Notes under the pieces: generated by a model
Told to the model about the DNA's origin: nothing
Database searches by the model: none
What the model saw: the letters and a program-made list of their open reading frames with translations, nothing else
Program-made: the position numbers and the translations under genes
Shown: one piece after another, positions 46,120-54,728 of the stretch
Layout of the letters: the number at the start of each line of letters is the position of its first letter
Position numbering within the stretch: position 1 is the stretch's first letter
DNA from: Pseudomonas japonica
GTDB lineage: Bacteria > Pseudomonadota > Gammaproteobacteria > Pseudomonadales > Pseudomonadaceae
Assembly (NCBI RefSeq): GCF_900188455.1
Contig: NZ_FZOL01000004.1
Location: 124,001 to 188,000 of the forward strand
DNA length: 64,000 bases
Direction of reading: 5' to 3'

Positions 46120-47184
46120 ATGCACAACACGCTCGCAAATCCCGGCGCACACCTGCGCGTTCGCGGTATCCACAAACGCTTCGGCGCCTTCACGGCCCTG
46201 CACGACGTCTCCCTCGACGTCGCCGCCGGTGAGCTGGTCTGTCTGCTCGGCCCCTCCGGCTGCGGCAAGACCACCCTGCTGCGCTGCATCGCCGGCCTCG
46301 AACGCCAGGACCGCGGCGAGCTGACCATCGGCGAGCGCGACATCTCCACCCTGCCGCCGCAAGCCCGCGACTACGGCATCCTGTTCCAGTCCTACGCGCT
46401 GTTCCCCAACCTTACCGTCGAGGCCAACATCGCCTACGGCCTGGCCGGCGCCGGGCGCAACGAGGTGCGCCAGCGTGTCGGCGACATGCTCGACCTGGTC
46501 GGCCTGACCGGCAGCGAGAAGAAATACCCCGGCCAGCTCTCCGGCGGCCAGCAACAGCGCGTCGCCCTGGCCCGCGCCCTGGCTCCCGCGCCGTCGCTGC
46601 TGCTGCTCGACGAGCCGATGTCGGCCCTCGATGCCCGGGTCCGCGAGCATCTGTGCAGCGAGCTGCGCCAACTGCAGCGCCAACTGGGCATCACTACCCT
46701 GATGGTCACCCACAACCAGGACGAAGCCATGCTGATGGCCGACCGCATCGCCGTGATGAACAACGGCCAGGTCGAGCAGTACGCCACCGCCCAGCAGATC
46801 TACGACAAGCCGGCGACGCCCTTCGTCGCCGAATTCATCGGCCAGGGCAACTGGCTGCCGTTCCAGCGTTGCAGCGACAGCCACGCTCAGGTGGGCGAGA
46901 TGAACCTGCGCCTGGCCCCCGGCGTGCGTGCCAGTGGCAGCGGTCGCCTGTTCTGCCGTCCCGAGTCGATCAGCATCAACCCCGTCGTGCACGAGGAAAA
47001 CCTGTTTCCGGCGCGTCTGCGCGAGATCACCTTCCTCGGCAACCGCTGCCGCATGAGCTTCGAACTGCACCAGCTGCCGGGCCATGCGCTGCTCGCCGAA
47101 GTCGCGCCGGAAGCCATGCCGAGCCTGGGCTCGCAGGATATCTGGGTGGCCCTGCCGCCGCGCGCCCTCCAGGTGTTTGCCTGA
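46120..47184 (+). CDS. Phosphonate-type ABC transporter ATP-binding protein
   Basis: This 354-residue ATPase has Walker A GPSGCGKTT at residues 44-52, signature LSGGQQQR, and Walker B LLLLDEP. It has a TOBE-like C-terminal domain. It belongs to the PotA/AfuC-like class used in 2-aminoethylphosphonate importers (PhnT type). Its stop is followed by the permease ATG after one base, so the two are coupled. Substrate assignment comes from the neighbouring binding protein, FAD enzyme and PhnZ-like enzyme. Confidence 0.88.
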   Translation: MHNTLANPGAHLRVRGIHKRFGAFTALHDVSLDVAAGELVCLLGPSGCGKTTLLRCIAGLERQDRGELTIGERDISTLPPQARDYGILFQSYALFPNLTVEANIAYGLAGAGRNEVRQRVGDMLDLVGLTGSEKKYPGQLSGGQQQRVALARALAPAPSLLLLDEPMSALDARVREHLCSELRQLQRQLGITTLMVTHNQDEAMLMADRIAVMNNGQVEQYATAQQIYDKPATPFVAEFIGQGNWLPFQRCSDSHAQVGEMNLRLAPGVRASGSGRLFCRPESISINPVVHEENLFPARLREITFLGNRCRMSFELHQLPGHALLAEVAPEAMPSLGSQDIWVALPPRALQVFA

Positions 47185-47185
47185 C

Positions 47186-48910
47186 ATGGGCGCGCCAATC
47201 ACCCTGCCGATCGCACCCGCGAAGGCAAGACCGCGATCCGGCGTTGCCCTGGGTGACCGTTTGTTCGTGGTCGGCGGCAAATGGCTGCTGCTGATGTTCC
47301 TGGTGGTCTCGGTACTGCTGCCGCTGCTGGCGATCTTCTGGCGCGGCTTGAGCAGCGAAGCCGGGCAGGGCGGTGGCTGGGTCGCGGCCCGCGAGCTGCT
47401 GGGCAGTGCGAACTTCCACTGGCTGCTGGGCAACAGCCTCAAGGTGTCGCTCAGCGTCGCCGCCATCGTCGTGCCGCTGGCCTACCTGTTCGCCTATGCC
47501 CTGCAACGCACGCTGATTCCCGGCAAGCGCCTCTGGCGCGGGATTTCCCTGCTGCCGCTGCTGGCGCCGTCGATGCTGCCGGCCATCGCCCTGGTCTATC
47601 TGTTCGGCAACCAGGGCCTGCTGCGCGGCCTGCTCTCGGACAACATCTATGGCTTCTGGGGCATCGTTCTCGGCGAGGCCATCTACACCTTCCCGCATGC
47701 CCTGATGATCCTGCTTTCCGCCCTGTCCCTGGCCGATGCGCGGCTGTTCGACGCGGCGTCGAGCATGGGCGCGGGCCCCTGGCGTGCCTTCCACAGCATC
47801 ACCTGGCCGGCGACCCGCCAGGCCGTGTTCGCCGCGTTCTGCCTGGTGTTCACCCTGACCATCACCGACTTCGGTGTGCCCGTGGTGGTCGGCGGCGACT
47901 ACCAGGTGCTGGCGCTGGAAGCCTACAAGGCCGTGGTCGGCCAGCAGCAGTTCGGTCGCGGTGCGTTGATCGGCATGGTCCTGCTGGTTCCGGCCCTGCT
48001 CAGCTTCGCCGTCGATACCTGGCTGCGCCGTCGCCAGGGCGACACCATGAGCGGTCGCGCCCAGGTCTTCGTGCCGCAGGTCTCGCGCCGTCGCGACGCC
48101 TGGTTCCTGGCCATCGTCCTGGTCGTCTGCGCCATGCTCCTGCTGGTGGTGGGCATGGCGGTGTACTCGTCGCTGGTGAAGTTCTGGCCGTACAACCTGT
48201 CGCTGTCGCTCAGGCATTACCAGTTCGACGAGACCGCCGGCGGCGGCTGGCTGGCCTACCGCAACAGCCTGAGCATGGCCGTGGGCACCGCGCTGATCGG
48301 CAGTGTGGCGATCTTCACCGGTGCCTACCTCATGGAAAAGACCCGTGGTCAGCGCAGCCTCAACCTGGTCTTGCGCCTGCTCAGCTTCGTACCGATGGCG
48401 GTGCCGGGGCTGGTGCTCGGTCTCGGCTACGTCTTCTTCTTCAACCTGCCGGGCAACCCGCTGCATGTGTTCTACGGGAGCATGGTGCTGCTGGTGGTGT
48501 GCACTGTCGCCCACTACCTGACCACCGCGCAGATGACCGCGACCACCGCCCTGCGCCAGCTCGACAACGAGTTCGAAGCCGCCGCGCTGTCGCTCAAGGC
48601 GCCGCTGTACCGGCACTTCCTGCGGGTCACCGTGCCGATCTGCCTGCCGGCGCTGCTGGACATCGTCCGCTACCTGTTCGTCTCGGCGATGACCACGGTG
48701 TCGGCGGCGATCTTCCTCTACAGCCCGGACACCATCCTCGCCGCCGTGGCCGTGCTGAACATGGACGACGCCGGCAACGTCGGCGGAGCCGCCGCCATGT
48801 CGACCCTGATCCTGTTCACCAGTGCCGGCGTCTCGCTGCTGCTGGCCTGGGCCTCCAAGGGCCTGCTGAAACGTTCCCAGGCTTGGCGCCAACGCGCGCC
48901 AGGCCATTGA
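47186..48910 (+). CDS. Phosphonate-type ABC permease, fused two-half form
   Basis: This 574-residue permease contains two complete permease halves (about 20-290 and 310-574), each with its own EAA loop (FDAASSMGAGPWRAF and FEAAALSLKAPLYRHF). It therefore replaces two separate permeases. About twelve transmembrane segments are expected. This fused form is typical of the 2-aminoethylphosphonate-type and ferric-type importers. It lies directly after the ATPase gene and 46 bp before the binding-protein gene. Confidence 0.9.
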   Translation: MGAPITLPIAPAKARPRSGVALGDRLFVVGGKWLLLMFLVVSVLLPLLAIFWRGLSSEAGQGGGWVAARELLGSANFHWLLGNSLKVSLSVAAIVVPLAYLFAYALQRTLIPGKRLWRGISLLPLLAPSMLPAIALVYLFGNQGLLRGLLSDNIYGFWGIVLGEAIYTFPHALMILLSALSLADARLFDAASSMGAGPWRAFHSITWPATRQAVFAAFCLVFTLTITDFGVPVVVGGDYQVLALEAYKAVVGQQQFGRGALIGMVLLVPALLSFAVDTWLRRRQGDTMSGRAQVFVPQVSRRRDAWFLAIVLVVCAMLLLVVGMAVYSSLVKFWPYNLSLSLRHYQFDETAGGGWLAYRNSLSMAVGTALIGSVAIFTGAYLMEKTRGQRSLNLVLRLLSFVPMAVPGLVLGLGYVFFFNLPGNPLHVFYGSMVLLVVCTVAHYLTTAQMTATTALRQLDNEFEAAALSLKAPLYRHFLRVTVPICLPALLDIVRYLFVSAMTTVSAAIFLYSPDTILAAVAVLNMDDAGNVGGAAAMSTLILFTSAGVSLLLAWASKGLLKRSQAWRQRAPGH

Positions 48911-48956
48911 TCTGCGCCACCCAACCTGACCAACGTCCCTTCAAAGGAGCCGCATC

Positions 48957-49982
48957 ATGTTCAAGCCACTCGCTCTTGCCGCTGCTGTCCTCTCTGCGTT
49001 CAGCCTGCAGGCCAGCGCCGCCCAGACCCAACTGACGGTCTACACCGCGCTGGAAGCCGAACAGCTGAAGAGCTACAAGCAGGCCTTCGAAAAGGCCAAC
49101 CCGGATATCGAGATCAAGTGGGTGCGTGACTCCACCGGGATCATCACCGCCAAGCTGCTGGCCGAGAAGGAGCGCCCGCAGGCCGACGCGGTCTGGGGCC
49201 TGGCGGCGTCCAGCCTGGCGATCCTCGACCAGCAGGGCATGCTGCAAGCCTATGCGCCGAAGGACCTGGGCAAGATCGGTGGCAACTACCGCGACCCCGC
49301 CAACCCGCCTGCCTGGGTCGGCATGGACGTGTGGGCCGCGACCATCTGCTTCAACACCGTCGAAGCCGAGAAGCAGGGCCTGAGCAAGCCGGTGAGCTGG
49401 CAGGACCTGACCAAGCCTGAATACAAGGGCAAGATCGTCATGCCCAACCCGGCGTCGTCGGGTACCGGCTTCCTCGATGTCAGCGCCTGGCTGCAGACCT
49501 TCGGCGAGCCGCAGGGCTGGGCCTACATGGATGCCCTGCACCAGAACATCGGCCAGTACGTCCACTCCGGTTCCAAGCCGTGCAAGCTGGCCGCCGCCGG
49601 TGAATTCCCCATCGGTATCTCCTTCGAGTACCCGGCCGTGCAGCTCAAGCGCCAGGGCGCGCCGCTGGACATCGTGTTGCCGAAGGAAGGCCTGGGCTGG
49701 GAGATCGAGGCTACGGCGGTGATCAAGGGCACCGAGCATGAGGAGGCGGCCAAGCGCCTGGCCGACTTCTCCGCCAGCCCGGCGGCGATGGAGCTGTACA
49801 AGGAAAACTTCGCCGTGCTGGCCCAGCCGGGTATTGCCAAGCCGCAGACCGAATTGCCGGCGGACTACGAGCAGCGCCTGATCAAGAACGACTTCGCCTG
49901 GGCCTCGAAGAACCGCGACGAGATCCTGAGCGAATGGCGCAAGCGCTATGACGGCAAGTCGGAGAAGGTGGCGCAGCAGTAA
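48957..49982 (+). CDS. Periplasmic phosphonate-type (2-aminoethylphosphonate) binding protein
   Basis: This 341-residue protein has signal peptide LALAAAVLSAFSLQASA cut before AQTQL. The solute-binding fold of the iron/AEP class starts LTVYTALEAEQLKSYKQAF, which is the usual start of aminoethylphosphonate binding proteins. It feeds the upstream permease and ATPase. The start has AAGGAG. Two REP elements follow before the FAD oxidoreductase gene. AEP specificity is inferred from context and remembered family features. Confidence 0.85.
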   Translation: MFKPLALAAAVLSAFSLQASAAQTQLTVYTALEAEQLKSYKQAFEKANPDIEIKWVRDSTGIITAKLLAEKERPQADAVWGLAASSLAILDQQGMLQAYAPKDLGKIGGNYRDPANPPAWVGMDVWAATICFNTVEAEKQGLSKPVSWQDLTKPEYKGKIVMPNPASSGTGFLDVSAWLQTFGEPQGWAYMDALHQNIGQYVHSGSKPCKLAAAGEFPIGISFEYPAVQLKRQGAPLDIVLPKEGLGWEIEATAVIKGTEHEEAAKRLADFSASPAAMELYKENFAVLAQPGIAKPQTELPADYEQRLIKNDFAWASKNRDEILSEWRKRYDGKSEKVAQQ

Positions 49983-49990
49983 GTCAAAGG

Positions 49991-50100
49991 CGGGGACCGC
50001 TTTGCGGTCCTTCGCGGGCAAGCCACGCTCCTACGGGGATTATCGCGATCTGCTTTCGTAGGAGCGTGGCTTGCCCGCGAAGGCCTGCAAAGCAGGCCCA
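49991..50100. repeat. REP-type elements inside the phosphonate cluster
   Basis: Two copies occur, 49991-50036 (inverted, ending GCCACGCTCCTACG) and 50057-50100 (CGTAGGAGCGTGGCTTGCCC). They lie between the binding-protein and FAD oxidoreductase genes. The pair could end transcription or stabilise the upstream mRNA, so it may split the cluster into two levels of expression. Confidence 0.85.
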
Positions 50101-50121
50101 AAAATCACAAGGATTTCTCAG

Positions 50122-51249
50122 ATGACCGATTTCCTCATCATCGGCGCCGGCATCCTCGGCCTCTCCCACGCCTACGCCGCCGCCCGGCGCGGCCTGCGGG
50201 TCAAGGTCTTCGAGCGCAGCGCCACTCCGCTCGGTGCCTCGGTACGCAACTTCGGCCAGGCCCTCATCAGCGGCCAGCCCCCTGGCCAGATGCTCGACCT
50301 GGCCCGCGCCAGCCGTCCGCTGTGGGCGCACTGGGCGGAAACCGCCGGTTTCTCCATCAAGCGCAATGGCTCGTTGCTGCTGGCCCGCACCGACCAGGAG
50401 CGCGACCTGCTGGAAGCCTTCTGCAGTGGCCGTGCCGTCGAGCACGGCTACCCCGCGCGCCTGCTCGAAGGCGAAGACCTGCGCGCCCTGTACGACGGCC
50501 GCTTCGCCCATCACCGCGCAGCCCTGCACGGTCTCGACGACCAGCAGGTGTTCTCCCGTGAAGCCCTGCCCAGCCTGATCGACTGGCTGCGGGAAAAGAT
50601 GGGCGTGGAGTTCCACTTCTCCACCCTGGTCCGCGGTATCGAACCGGGCCATCTGGACACCACCCAGGGCCGTTTCAGCGGCACGCAGATCGTGGTCTGC
50701 TCCGGGCACGACTACCAGACCCTGCTGGCCGAACCGATCGCCGCGCTGAAGCCGCAGGTCTGCCGCCTGCAGATGCTCCGCGCGCGTCCGCGTTTCCAGC
50801 TGGACCTGCAACATGCCCTGCTCACCGGCCTGAGCTGCCTGCACTACGGCGCCTATGCCGATCTGCCGCAGGCGCTCGCCCTGCGCGAGCGGGTCGAGGT
50901 TCAGAGCCCGCATCTGCTGGAGCACGGCATTCACCTGCTGATCAGCCCGACGCCGTATGGCGAACTGATCATCGGCGACTCCCACAGCTATGGCAGCGAT
51001 GCGTCGCCGTTCAATGCCGAGCAGGTGGACGAGTGGATGATCGAGCTGGCCGAGCACACCCTGGGCGGGCGCATCCAGGTGGTCGAGCGCTGGCAGGGGG
51101 TGTATGGCTCGGGTGGTCCGGGGCCGTTCTCGCTGTTGCCGGTGGCGCCGGGGATCAGCGCCGCGCTGATGCATACCGGGGTCGGCATGAGTGTCGGCCC
51201 GGCGCTGGCCGAGCGACATGTGGCGCGGCTGCTGGGTGAAGGGGCGTGA
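50122..51249 (+). CDS. FAD-dependent oxidoreductase of phosphonate clusters (DAO family)
   Basis: This 375-residue flavoprotein has FAD-binding motif IIGAGILGLSHAYAAARRG at its N-terminus and the GMSVGPALAERHV dinucleotide-end motif near the C-terminus, the DAO/glycine-oxidase fold. It is of the type found beside phosphonate genes. Such enzymes oxidise amines, so a role in freeing or deaminating an aminophosphonate is plausible. Start ATG at 50122 with an AAGGA site. Its stop overlaps the GTG start of the HD gene, so the two are coupled. Confidence 0.86.
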   Translation: MTDFLIIGAGILGLSHAYAAARRGLRVKVFERSATPLGASVRNFGQALISGQPPGQMLDLARASRPLWAHWAETAGFSIKRNGSLLLARTDQERDLLEAFCSGRAVEHGYPARLLEGEDLRALYDGRFAHHRAALHGLDDQQVFSREALPSLIDWLREKMGVEFHFSTLVRGIEPGHLDTTQGRFSGTQIVVCSGHDYQTLLAEPIAALKPQVCRLQMLRARPRFQLDLQHALLTGLSCLHYGAYADLPQALALRERVEVQSPHLLEHGIHLLISPTPYGELIIGDSHSYGSDASPFNAEQVDEWMIELAEHTLGGRIQVVERWQGVYGSGGPGPFSLLPVAPGISAALMHTGVGMSVGPALAERHVARLLGEGA

Positions 51250-51800
51250 GTACGGCGGAGCAGGTGGTGGAGGCGGTCTTCGCCCTCTACCAGCGGCATG
51301 GCGACGACGACTATATCGGCGAGCCGGTTTCGCAGCTGGAGCATATGTCCCAGGCGGCGCAGCTGGCCGTGGCCGAGGGTTTCGACGACGAAGTGGTGCT
51401 GGCGGCGTTCTTCCACGATATCGGGCATATCTGTGGCGGTGCCGAGGGCGACATGGGCGGGTTCGGCGTGGTCAGCCATGAGCGGGTCGGTGCCGAGTAC
51501 CTGCGTCGGTGCGGATTCGGCGAGCGGATGGCGAAGCTGGTGGAGTATCACGTCGAGGCCAAGCGCTATCTGACGTTGCGCCAGCCGGGGTATTACCAGC
51601 GATTGAGCGAGGCCAGCCGGCGCACCCTGGACTATCAGGGGGGTGTGATGAGCGAGGCGGAGGCGGATGCCTTTGAACAGGATCCGTTGTGCGCGGTGAG
51701 CCTGCGCATGCGGTATTGGGATGAGGCGGCGAAGCTGGAGCGGGTGCCGGTGATTGACCTTGGATTGTTGAAGGCCAAGGCGATCGCATTGCTGGCCTGA
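51246..51800 (+). CDS. phnZ: PhnZ-like HD-domain mixed-valent diiron oxygenase
   Basis: This 184-residue protein aligns closely with PhnZ by memory. PhnZ oxidises (R)-1-hydroxy-2-aminoethylphosphonate to glycine and phosphate. All recalled active-site positions are present: Y23 and E26 (DDYIGEP), H33 (LEH), H57-D58 (FFHDIGH), H61, H78 (SHE), H102 (EYHVEAKRYL) and K106, plus Asp in YWDEA. A YQGG motif near residue 135 is also kept. The start is a GTG overlapping the FAD oxidoreductase stop. The usual partner PhnY (2-oxoglutarate hydroxylase) is not in this window. Confidence 0.88.
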   Translation: MSTAEQVVEAVFALYQRHGDDDYIGEPVSQLEHMSQAAQLAVAEGFDDEVVLAAFFHDIGHICGGAEGDMGGFGVVSHERVGAEYLRRCGFGERMAKLVEYHVEAKRYLTLRQPGYYQRLSEASRRTLDYQGGVMSEAEADAFEQDPLCAVSLRMRYWDEAAKLERVPVIDLGLLKAKAIALLA

Positions 51801-51805
51801 TTCTG

Positions 51806-51923
51806 TTCCCGGCTTGAGGGCCAATCGCTGGCAAGCCAGCTCCCACAGGGATCGCGCAGTCCTCAAGAACACTGCAAAACCTTGTGGGAGCGGGCGTTGC
51901 CCGCGATTGGCCCTCAAGCCGGA
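51806..51923. repeat. Long inverted repeat of a second REP class
   Basis: CCGGCTTGAGGGCCAATCGC at the left is matched by its exact reverse complement near 51900-51921. Inside are CAGCTCCCACAGGG and CTTGTGGGAGCGGGCG, which resemble the AGCTCC-type core of other REPs. It lies between the convergent phnZ and DUF3482 genes. Confidence 0.85.
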
Positions 51924-51924
51924 T

Positions 51925-53289
51925 CTAGATTTCCTGAAGCAGCTCGTCGATCTGCTCCAGCCGTTCCGCCTGGCTCAACCTCGCCCCCGGATTCAGCGAA
52001 GACCACTGCGGATGTGCCCGCGCCTTGCTCAGCGCCGCCGGCAGCTTGCCCTCGCGCCAGACCTGGTCCGGCGGATTCTCCAGTCTGATCCGGCTCATCG
52101 CCGCATGCCCCCGTGCATCCAGCGCCTGTAGCAACTGCCGCTGCCTGACCGCCAGCAAGCGCAGCACCGCATCGTCCACCGTCAGTTCCTGCTGCCCCTT
52201 CAACTTGCCCATCAAGCGCGAGCCATAGCCACGCGCTGTTTGCAGGGCTCCCCCGGCAATGGCCCCGGCAAGCGCCGCAACGCCAAGGGTCAAACCACCA
52301 ACCATCAGGTCGATCCCGGCCCCCGCCGCCGCACCGGCCACCGCCCCGCCACCCAGGCGGATGCCCAACAGCTTGAGGGTTTCCGGGTTGAACAGATCAT
52401 CCCCCCAGCGCCCATCCAGCAACGGCAGGTCGCCGGTATTGGCATCCTCGCGCCGGAACGCATAGAGCTTGAGCAACGCCTCGACACAGCGCTGCTCGCG
52501 CTGGCGAATCGCGTCGCGCAGTTCGGCGATGGCCGCAGCTTCCTCTTCCGGCTTCGCCACCACGCTGCGCCGGCACGCCGCGCAATCCACCAGCAACTCG
52601 GCGATCAGGCGCTTGCCGCTGTGCTGGCGAACCTGGCGTTGCGCCTGCTGGTCATCGATCAGCCGTTGCAGGGCCGGGCGGGCGTTTTCCAGCATCAGTT
52701 GCAGGCTTTCGTACAGGCGCCGCTCGCCATCTTCCGGCGGCGCGACGCTGTCGAAACGCACCAGCGCATGCAGGCCGAGGCGGGCCAGGGCTTCGCGCCA
52801 GTCCGGCTCGCGATGATCGCTGCTGGCGACGAAGTTGAGCACCGGCAGCAACGGCTTGCCGCAACCGGCGAGGACTTCCAGCTCGTCGCGGTATTTGGCC
52901 AGCACCGGCTCGCGGGCATCGATCACGTAGAGCCCGGCATCGCTGGCCATCAACTGGCGCACCACCTTGGCTTCCTGCTCGAAACGCTGGCGTGCCTCGC
53001 TGCTCTGCAGGAAGCGTTCGAGGCGTGCCGGGCCGTCGAGGCGCTCGCCCGGTCGCTCCAGGCGTTCGAGGTAATCGAGCAGGGCGATGGCGTCTTCCAG
53101 GCCCGGCGTGTCGTACAGCTCCAGCAGCGGCTGGCCGTCCACCGACAGTCGCGCGCCCTCCACATGGCGGGTGGTGCTGGGGCGATGGGAGACCTCGCCG
53201 AAACCGACGTCGCGGGTCAGGGTGCGCAGCAGCGAGGTCTTGCCGACGTTGGTGTGGCCGACCACGGCCAGTTTCAGGGGCTCAGTCAT
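51925..53289 (-). CDS. DUF3482-type GTPase with glycine-rich membrane segment
   Basis: This 454-residue protein has a dynamin/Era-like G domain with P-loop GHTNVGKTS (11-19) and DTPG (60-63). The NKxD element appears replaced by a variant around LNFVASSD. After a helical stretch it has a glycine/alanine-rich segment of about 45 residues (near 308-355, with GGGAVAGAAAGAG) that resembles membrane-inserting glycine-zipper regions. It overlaps the DUF2868 gene start-to-stop by 8 bp, and the two proteins probably work together. Function is unknown. Confidence 0.85.
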   Translation of the reverse strand: MTEPLKLAVVGHTNVGKTSLLRTLTRDVGFGEVSHRPSTTRHVEGARLSVDGQPLLELYDTPGLEDAIALLDYLERLERPGERLDGPARLERFLQSSEARQRFEQEAKVVRQLMASDAGLYVIDAREPVLAKYRDELEVLAGCGKPLLPVLNFVASSDHREPDWREALARLGLHALVRFDSVAPPEDGERRLYESLQLMLENARPALQRLIDDQQAQRQVRQHSGKRLIAELLVDCAACRRSVVAKPEEEAAAIAELRDAIRQREQRCVEALLKLYAFRREDANTGDLPLLDGRWGDDLFNPETLKLLGIRLGGGAVAGAAAGAGIDLMVGGLTLGVAALAGAIAGGALQTARGYGSRLMGKLKGQQELTVDDAVLRLLAVRQRQLLQALDARGHAAMSRIRLENPPDQVWREGKLPAALSKARAHPQWSSLNPGARLSQAERLEQIDELLQEI

Positions 53290-54661
53290 GACCATGCTCC
53301 AGCCAGTGGATCGGCGAGCTGTCGGCGTAGGGCAGGGCCAGTTGTTCCAGGGCCTGGTGCCAGTCACCGAGGCGCTCGGCATCCAGGGCCTGGCCCGGTG
53401 CTGGCAGCATCAGCCAGATTCGCGTGGCCGCCGCGCTGCGCGCCAGTTCGGCGAGCAGCGCGAGGCTGCCGCGATCCGGCGAGCGCCGCGGGTCGCAGGC
53501 GATGGCCAGGCGCGCGGGCGGGTAGTGACTCAGTTGCTCCAGCAGGCGCCGGCGCGATTCGCGGCTGTCGAGCACACCGGCATCGGTCACCGACGCGGGC
53601 AGCGCGGGCGGCCAGGGGCGCTGGTCATCCAGCTCCAGACCGACCAGCAACGCGCCCTCATGCCGCACGTCGTCGTGACCGCGCGGGATCTGCGGCAGTT
53701 GGTCCGGCGCGGCATCGTTGACCCCCAGGCGTTCGCTGCTGGGCATCAGCGCTTCACGCAGGCCGCTGTAGCCGGGCAACTTCAAGTCCAGTGCCAGCCG
53801 CGCGCGGCCCCGGCGCCAGCGCCACAGGCACAGCGCCGCGAGCAACAGGCGCGGGAGGATGCCGTAGACCACCAGCACGCCCAGCAGCCAGCCGGCCCAG
53901 GCCTGGCGGCCGACGTCGAGGGTCGGCTGGGTGTCGCCGCTGGCGCGGATCATCTCCACGTCCGGAGTGCTGAAACCGAGCAGGGACGGCAGGGCGCCGA
54001 GGGCCTGGGTCAGGCTGACGAAGGTGTCGGCCTGGAGCAGGGTGGTTTCCCAGACGAAGCCGTAGCGGCGGGTCGACAGCAGCATCAGCAGCAAGACCAG
54101 TGCGCTGGTCAGTGCCAGCAACCACAGGCCGTGGACCAGAGTGCCGAGCAGCCAGCGGGTCAGGCGCTGGCGCTGCAGCAGCACCAGCAACGCGGGGGCC
54201 AGGTGCGCGCTCTGCGCATCGCGGGCGAATTTCTCGCTGAGCCACAACCACAGGCGACCGAGGCTGGCCCCCTGGTCGCCGGCCATGGCCAGTCCGGCGG
54301 CCCAGCCCAGGAGCAGGAGCAGGTCGAGGCCGAGCAGGCTGCCCAGGGCCCAGAACACATTGACCGGGCGTTGCCCGTCGCCGAGGGCGGCGAAGGCCAG
54401 GCCGGCGCCACTGACCACGGCCAGGACCAGCAGCACCAGCAGCGCCAGGCGTGCGCCGCGCTTGTAGTGATCGAGGGCCTGGCGCAGGCCGTCGCGTTCG
54501 GCCAGCCACAGCGCGCGGCTTTCGATGCGTTGCGCCAGGTCGCCGCCCTGCTGGCGGGCGCGGCGGTTGGCTTCCTGGTCGTCCAGGGGCCCGGTGTGTT
54601 CTTCGCGCAGGCGTATCGCTTCGCTCAGCCAGCGTTTGTCCAGGTCGGTCAGTCCGGTCAC
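53282..54661 (-). CDS. DUF2868-type multi-pass membrane protein
   Basis: This 459-residue protein has four to six hydrophobic segments (about 75-95, 105-130, 175-205 and 270-295). The C-terminal soluble part has LRHEGALLVGLELDDQ-like sequence and a GxxxR-rich end. The GTG at 54661 is preferred over an ATG 21 bp upstream because AAGGAAG lies between, 6 nt before the GTG. Its end overlaps the DUF3482 GTPase start. A membrane-GTPase complex is plausible but undescribed to my knowledge. Confidence 0.8.
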   Translation of the reverse strand: MTGLTDLDKRWLSEAIRLREEHTGPLDDQEANRRARQQGGDLAQRIESRALWLAERDGLRQALDHYKRGARLALLVLLVLAVVSGAGLAFAALGDGQRPVNVFWALGSLLGLDLLLLLGWAAGLAMAGDQGASLGRLWLWLSEKFARDAQSAHLAPALLVLLQRQRLTRWLLGTLVHGLWLLALTSALVLLLMLLSTRRYGFVWETTLLQADTFVSLTQALGALPSLLGFSTPDVEMIRASGDTQPTLDVGRQAWAGWLLGVLVVYGILPRLLLAALCLWRWRRGRARLALDLKLPGYSGLREALMPSSERLGVNDAAPDQLPQIPRGHDDVRHEGALLVGLELDDQRPWPPALPASVTDAGVLDSRESRRRLLEQLSHYPPARLAIACDPRRSPDRGSLALLAELARSAAATRIWLMLPAPGQALDAERLGDWHQALEQLALPYADSSPIHWLEHGHD

Positions 54662-54728
54662 GTACAGCTTCCTTGAACCCATTACCGGGGGAAGCATAAC
54701 CCAGGCATCCTTTGCTATCCTCGCCGCC

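Noticed and set aside
47027..48907. 626-codon minus-strand frame opposite the phosphonate permease
   Set aside because: It is His/Gln/Gly-rich shadow sequence of a permease with clear membrane segments on the other strand.
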